Shown one piece after another: positions 6,924 to 9,603 of a stretch of DNA of 9,603 nucleotides. The notes beneath the pieces are model-generated. The model made no database searches. It had not been told where the DNA came from and was given only the letters and a program-made list of their open reading frames with translations. Positions within the stretch are counted from its first letter, which is position 1. Each line of letters opens with the position of its first letter. The position numbers were made by a program, and so were the translations under genes. Source of the DNA: Gammaproteobacteria bacterium (GTDB lineage Bacteria; Pseudomonadota; Gammaproteobacteria; Steroidobacterales; GCA-2729495); the NCBI GenBank assembly GCA_023150055.1, contig JAKLLP010000057.1, positions 1-9,603 of the forward strand, in the 5' to 3' direction.

Positions 6924-7805
6924 TCAAAAATAGTCATCGGCAGAATCCAGCAGGTCACGTGCCTGTCGCTTTGCGAGCGTGTTGAACAGCGTCAGCCCCG
7001 GCCCCTTCGTCGGCAGACTCAGGACTTCGTTCAACAGTTTGTCATGAAGTTCGCGATCATAGACCAGTCGGGCATAGCCGCGCGCATACTCGACCTTGAC
7101 AGCAAGGTTCCTGCCGCCACTGAGTTCATCGGCTTTTTCGAAATAGGCTTGTCCCTGCTGCGGCTGCCCGCCGAGCGCTTCGGGCCGCAGCGTATTGAGC
7201 ACGCCGAGGTACATGTTGACGTTCACCAGGCGTGGCTGGTCCTCGAAGATCAGCAGGTGCTGCAACGCATACTCTATCTTCGGCAGGGCCGCTACCGCGG
7301 TCCAGTCACTGCTGTGCGCGCGGATATACGCCAGCGAGGCCACGGCGTAACTGTAGAGCGCCTCGGCGTCTCTCGCTCCCAGTGAATCGACAGCCCGCGA
7401 GAACCCGTCGTAGTCGAGGCTATCCAACCCGCAGCTATCGCGGTCGGCCGCACACACCGCGCGTGCACCATAGTCCCGGGCCCGGGAAGTGAGCGTGCGG
7501 GCGCGTTCCTCGTCCGCCACGAACGCGATGCCGTAGGCGGCGTACAACTGCGCAGCGGCCCCGAGATAGCGGGGGTTGTCCGGGTCGCTGTTGACGAGCG
7601 CATCAAGCAGCAGCAGGTAGGCCGGGGTACCCTCTCGCACCAGGTCGGGATCGTCGGATTCAAGAATGGCGAGCGTCAAGCCGTCGGCAAACTGCCCCGC
7701 CGCGGCTCCGCCGAGAGCCGCACATCCGGCAAGGAGGAGCAGCGCCCCCGCGACCAGCGTAGGTGCAAAGCACAGACGCACCTTTGCTGTCACGACAGCG
7801 GTCAT
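6924..7805 (-). CDS. tatT: TRAP-associated TPR-like lipoprotein (TatT component family)
   Basis: This 293-residue protein looks like the T component of TatT-type TRAP transporters, defined by Treponema pallidum Tp0956, a helical TPR-like lipoprotein that binds its partner binding protein Tp0957. A lipoprotein signal peptide ends in LLAGC, with C28 as the lipid-modified cysteine. Ala at +2 lacks the Asp inner-membrane retention signal, so an outer-membrane anchor facing the periplasm is likely. The rest is almost wholly helical, rich in Ala and Leu, with helix-turn-helix stretches such as PAYLLLLDALVNSDPDNPRY (61-80), and ends in ARDLLDSADDYF, typical of the family. C118 and C125 could form a disulfide. 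Its place directly before dctP supports the call. The ATG at 7805 is chosen because the signal peptide starts there; the frame is open to 7922, but that would overlap rplS, and the ribosome site is weak. Its exact role in transport is not established in the family. Confidence 0.88.
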   Translation of the reverse strand: MTAVVTAKVRLCFAPTLVAGALLLLAGCAALGGAAAGQFADGLTLAILESDDPDLVREGTPAYLLLLDALVNSDPDNPRYLGAAAQLYAAYGIAFVADEERARTLTSRARDYGARAVCAADRDSCGLDSLDYDGFSRAVDSLGARDAEALYSYAVASLAYIRAHSSDWTAVAALPKIEYALQHLLIFEDQPRLVNVNMYLGVLNTLRPEALGGQPQQGQAYFEKADELSGGRNLAVKVEYARGYARLVYDRELHDKLLNEVLSLPTKGPGLTLFNTLAKRQARDLLDSADDYF

Positions 7806-7826
7806 CGCCCGGACCTGTTCCACGGC

Positions 7827-7840
7827 ACGCGAAGGCGCGT
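7827..7840 (-). other. Small inverted repeat between rplS and tatT
   Basis: A perfect 5-bp stem (ACGCG / CGCGT) with a 4-nt loop lies in the 40-nt gap after the rplS stop. On the minus strand no T-run follows it, so it does not look like an intrinsic terminator. It could modestly slow read-through or protect an RNA end, or it may be chance in GC-rich DNA. Confidence 0.3.
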
Positions 7841-7845
7841 ATAGC

Positions 7846-8193
7846 TCAGACTTTTTCTTTGATCCGGGCGGATTTGCCGCTGCGCCCACGCAGGTAATAG
7901 AGCTTCGCCCGACGCACGTCACCCCGCCGCTTCACCTTGATGTCTGCGACTGTCGGACTGTAGGTCGGGAACACCCGCTCGACGCCCTCACCATGAGAGA
8001 TCTTGCGCACAGTGAAGGACGAATTCGCACCACGATTACGCCTGGCAATTACCACGCCCTCGTAGGCCTGCAGGCGCTCCCTGTTGCCCTCCTTGACGCG
8101 CACCTGGACGACGACGGTGTCTCCGGGCGAAAAGTCCGGAACGTTCTTCGCTTCGGTCTGTTCCGCTTCCAGCTGTTGAATGATCTTGCTCAT
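7846..8193 (-). CDS. rplS: Large ribosomal subunit protein bL19
   Basis: bL19 is a 50S subunit protein at the interface with the 30S subunit. The 115-residue length is exactly that expected for Proteobacteria. Diagnostic stretches are [20 protein letters not shown] (21-40), [12 protein letters not shown] (41-52), [20 protein letters not shown] (55-74), FPTYSP (75-80) and [17 protein letters not shown] (95-111). The ATG at 8193 has an AAGGA ribosome site 4 nt upstream. It follows trmD after 63 nt, the largest gap in the window, which contains an 8-bp hairpin. It is followed after only 40 nt by tatT with no clear terminator, so the ribosomal transcript may continue into the transporter genes. 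Confidence 0.98.
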   Translation of the reverse strand: MSKIIQQLEAEQTEAKNVPDFSPGDTVVVQVRVKEGNRERLQAYEGVVIARRNRGANSSFTVRKISHGEGVERVFPTYSPTVADIKVKRRGDVRRAKLYYLRGRSGKSARIKEKV

Positions 8194-8217
8194 GTTTCCT
8201 TCACCTTCGTGCAGATC

Positions 8218-8239
8218 ACCCGCACATCACCGTGCGGGT
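8218..8239 (-). promoter_or_regulatory. Hairpin in the trmD-rplS gap (possible RNA element)
   Basis: On the minus strand ACCCGCAC and GTGCGGGT form a perfect 8-bp stem around the six-base loop GGTGAT. It sits 24 nt upstream of the rplS start codon and after the trmD stop. The bases that follow contain no T-run, so a classical terminator is unlikely. A role as an RNA-processing site, or as a leader structure affecting rplS translation, is inference. L19 is made in much larger amounts than TrmD and RimM in E. coli, so a structure at this boundary is plausible. Confidence 0.5.
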
Positions 8240-8256
8240 TCATCGTTGATGACTGT

Positions 8257-9015
8257 TCAGCCTTGTCTATCGGCCGCGCCTTGCTGCACGGCCAGATACT
8301 CGCGCAAAAGTTCGCTTTCCTCGACGCTCATGCACCGACTCAGCAGCAGGTCACGGCGCCGCAGGAACGTCCTGCCGAGTGACTGCTGCAGCCGCCAGCG
8401 GCGGATCGCAGCGTGATCGCCCTGCAACAGCACGTCGGGCACCGAGCGGCCATCGACTGTCTCCGGCCGCGTGTAGTGGGGGCAGTCGAGGAGCTGGCCC
8501 TCGAAAGAATCCTGCTCTGCCGAGGTCTCGTCGCCCAGCACTCCCGGCAAAAGCCGGAGCACCGCATCGATTATGGCCAGCGCAGCGATTTCACCGCCGC
8601 TCAGGATGAAATCGCCAAGCGAGACCTCTGCATCGGCCTCCGCCTCGATCACCCGCTCATCGAACCCTTCATAGCGCCCTGCCACCAGGACCATGCCGGA
8701 CCAGCCGGTCATCTCCCGAGCCAGCCCCTGATCGAAACGCCGGCCCTGTGGGGTCAGAAACACCGTTCTTGCATCCGCTGGCAGTGTGGCACGCGCGGCA
8801 CGCAAGGCGTCGCGCAGAGGCTCATACCTGAGCACCATGCCAGGCCCGCCGCCATAAGGGCGATCGTCAACCGTCCGGTGAGCATCCCGGGCAAAGTCAC
8901 GTGGATTCACCGCCGTGACCTCTGCCAGACCCCTCGCCAGCGCCCGGCCACAGACACCGCAGGCAACGCCTGCGGCAATCATGTCCGGGAACAGGGTAAT
9001 CACCCGAAACTGCAT
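8257..9015 (-). CDS. trmD: tRNA (guanine-N1)-methyltransferase TrmD
   Basis: TrmD methylates G37 next to the anticodon, using S-adenosylmethionine, and so prevents +1 frameshifting; it is usually essential. The 252-residue protein is full length. It shows the SPOUT trefoil-knot motifs: VDDRPYGGGPGM (49-60), FLTPQGRRFDQ (86-96), VAGRYEGFDERVIE (111-124), VSLGDFILSGGEIAAL (131-146) and LPGVLGDETSAEQDSF (156-171). R154 and D169 fall at the same numbers as the catalytic residues of E. coli TrmD. HYTRPE (180-185) and PDVLLQGDH (193-201) follow in the linker and C-terminal domain. The ATG at 9015 has a purine-rich GAGAGAGGG stretch upstream. It starts 12 nt after rimM, as usual in this operon. Confidence 0.99.
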   Translation of the reverse strand: MQFRVITLFPDMIAAGVACGVCGRALARGLAEVTAVNPRDFARDAHRTVDDRPYGGGPGMVLRYEPLRDALRAARATLPADARTVFLTPQGRRFDQGLAREMTGWSGMVLVAGRYEGFDERVIEAEADAEVSLGDFILSGGEIAALAIIDAVLRLLPGVLGDETSAEQDSFEGQLLDCPHYTRPETVDGRSVPDVLLQGDHAAIRRWRLQQSLGRTFLRRRDLLLSRCMSVEESELLREYLAVQQGAADRQG

Positions 9016-9027
9016 GGCCGCCCTCTC

Positions 9028-9543
9028 TCAATACTCCTCGTTCCAGTCCACTCGTATCTGCCGACCTTCGAGATCGACCCGCCTGACGACCTGTCCCGGG
9101 ATGAAGGGCACGAGGCGGCGACGCTCGCCCTCTATCACCAGCACGTCATTGGCGCCAGTGGCCAGCAAATCTTTCACTGTTCCCAGTATCGCGCCCTCCT
9201 CGTTCACCACGGTCAGGCCAATCAAGTCCGCCCAGAAAAACTCGTCCGGGCGAGTCGCTCCCAGTTGCCGGCGCCAGACACTGATGGTCGAACCAACGAG
9301 CGCCCGGGCCGCGTCGCGATCGGCGATGCCGTCGAGGCGCGCAATGATCCCATTACCATGGACTGCGCCATCGACGACCCGATGAGCGCTTTGCCGCTCG
9401 TCACCGATCAGCCATGGGTGATAACCCAGGATTCCGTCACGAGGATCTGTAAAAGAATGGACGCGAACCCATCCCTTTACGCCGAAAACCCCCGTCACCC
9501 GCCCGACTACCACTGTCCGCTCTGCCGAGGCCGTCATCGACAT
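9028..9543 (-). CDS. rimM: 16S rRNA processing protein RimM
   Basis: RimM binds the 30S head and protein uS19 and helps late maturation of 16S rRNA. The 171-residue protein has normal length and both domains. The N-terminal barrel carries VGRVTGVFGVKGWVRVHSFT (13-32) and the C-terminal PRC barrel carries DEFFWADLIGLTVVNEEG (99-116), GANDVLVIEGERRRLVPFI (128-146), and a closing VDLEGRQIRVDWNEEY. Two starts are possible, ATG at 9543 and ATG at 9537 (M1 and M3); neither has a strong ribosome site, so 9543 is used by convention. It lies 30 nt after the probable rpsP stop and 12 nt before trmD. Confidence 0.97.
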   Translation of the reverse strand: MSMTASAERTVVVGRVTGVFGVKGWVRVHSFTDPRDGILGYHPWLIGDERQSAHRVVDGAVHGNGIIARLDGIADRDAARALVGSTISVWRRQLGATRPDEFFWADLIGLTVVNEEGAILGTVKDLLATGANDVLVIEGERRRLVPFIPGQVVRRVDLEGRQIRVDWNEEY

Positions 9544-9573
9544 ACGCTACCCGGCCTGGTTGCAACAGAACGC

Positions 9574-9603
9574 TCAGGCAGCCTCGGGTTCTTTTGTCTC
9601 CCC
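9574..9603 (-). CDS. rpsP: Probable small ribosomal subunit protein bS16, last nine codons only
   Basis: An open minus-strand frame enters from the right edge and reads GETKEPEAA followed by TGA. An acidic, Ala/Glu/Lys-rich tail is common at the C-terminus of proteobacterial bS16, and rpsP is the gene normally found directly before rimM. The identification rests mainly on this gene order, since nine residues carry little family information. Confidence 0.7.
   Translation of the reverse strand, partial: GETKEPEAA

Noticed and set aside
6884..6958. N-terminal extension of the DctP protein to 6958
   Set aside because: It would overlap tatT and place the signal peptide 25 residues inside the protein, while the ATG at 6883 has a near-perfect ribosome site.
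7806..7845. Intrinsic terminator after rplS
   Set aside because: The only stem is 5 bp and no T-run follows it on the minus strand; the A-rich stretch nearby is the coding end of rplS.
7806..7922. N-terminal extension of the TatT protein to an in-frame start at 7922
   Set aside because: It would overlap the end of rplS by 77 nt and bury the lipoprotein signal peptide behind 39 unrelated residues. The start at 7805 gives a normal type II signal peptide.
1..9603. Defence island, CRISPR array, prophage or transposon
   Set aside because: All sequence is taken up by recognisable metabolic, transport and housekeeping genes with tiny gaps. There are no spaced repeats, no transposase or integrase, and no gene of clearly different base composition.

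Overview
This window looks like a piece of chromosome from a GC-rich Gammaproteobacterium. The evidence is the order rpsP-rimM-trmD-rplS, a long-form (67K-type) SppA with both catalytic domains, and a PutA-type bifunctional proline-catabolic enzyme. The genus cannot be told from the sequence alone. No rRNA, tRNA, CRISPR array, insertion sequence or phage gene is visible.

Every gene I can support lies on the minus strand, so the window reads from its right end to its left end. In transcription order it holds four blocks. (1) A ribosome and tRNA-modification block: the last nine codons of probable rpsP (9574-9603), rimM (9028-9543), trmD (8257-9015) and rplS (7846-8193). (2) A TRAP transporter block: a TatT-type lipoprotein (6924-7805), a DctP-type periplasmic binding protein (5852-6883), the DctQ small permease (5343-5855) and the DctM large permease (4084-5346). 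(3) A secreted sorbosone/glucose dehydrogenase-like beta-propeller protein (2941-4056), then the inner-membrane protease sppA (1052-2905). (4) The first 332 codons of putA, which runs off the left edge (1-996).

The genes are packed very tightly. The largest gap is 63 nt (trmD-rplS), dctP/dctQ and dctQ/dctM share 4-nt stop-start overlaps, and I see no stem followed by a T-run that would act as a strong intrinsic terminator. The whole window could therefore be read as one long transcript, although internal promoters cannot be excluded.

The most distinctive part is the four-component TRAP system. Besides the usual binding protein and two membrane subunits, it has a lipid-anchored helical protein of the TatT family, known from the Treponema pallidum pair Tp0956/Tp0957. 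Its binding protein has Trp where most DctP proteins have the carboxylate-binding Arg, so the cargo is probably not a classic small organic acid. A secreted oxidoreductase-like protein follows 27 nt behind dctM, which suggests, but does not show, that it acts on the same substrate or a related one. The substrate is unknown.
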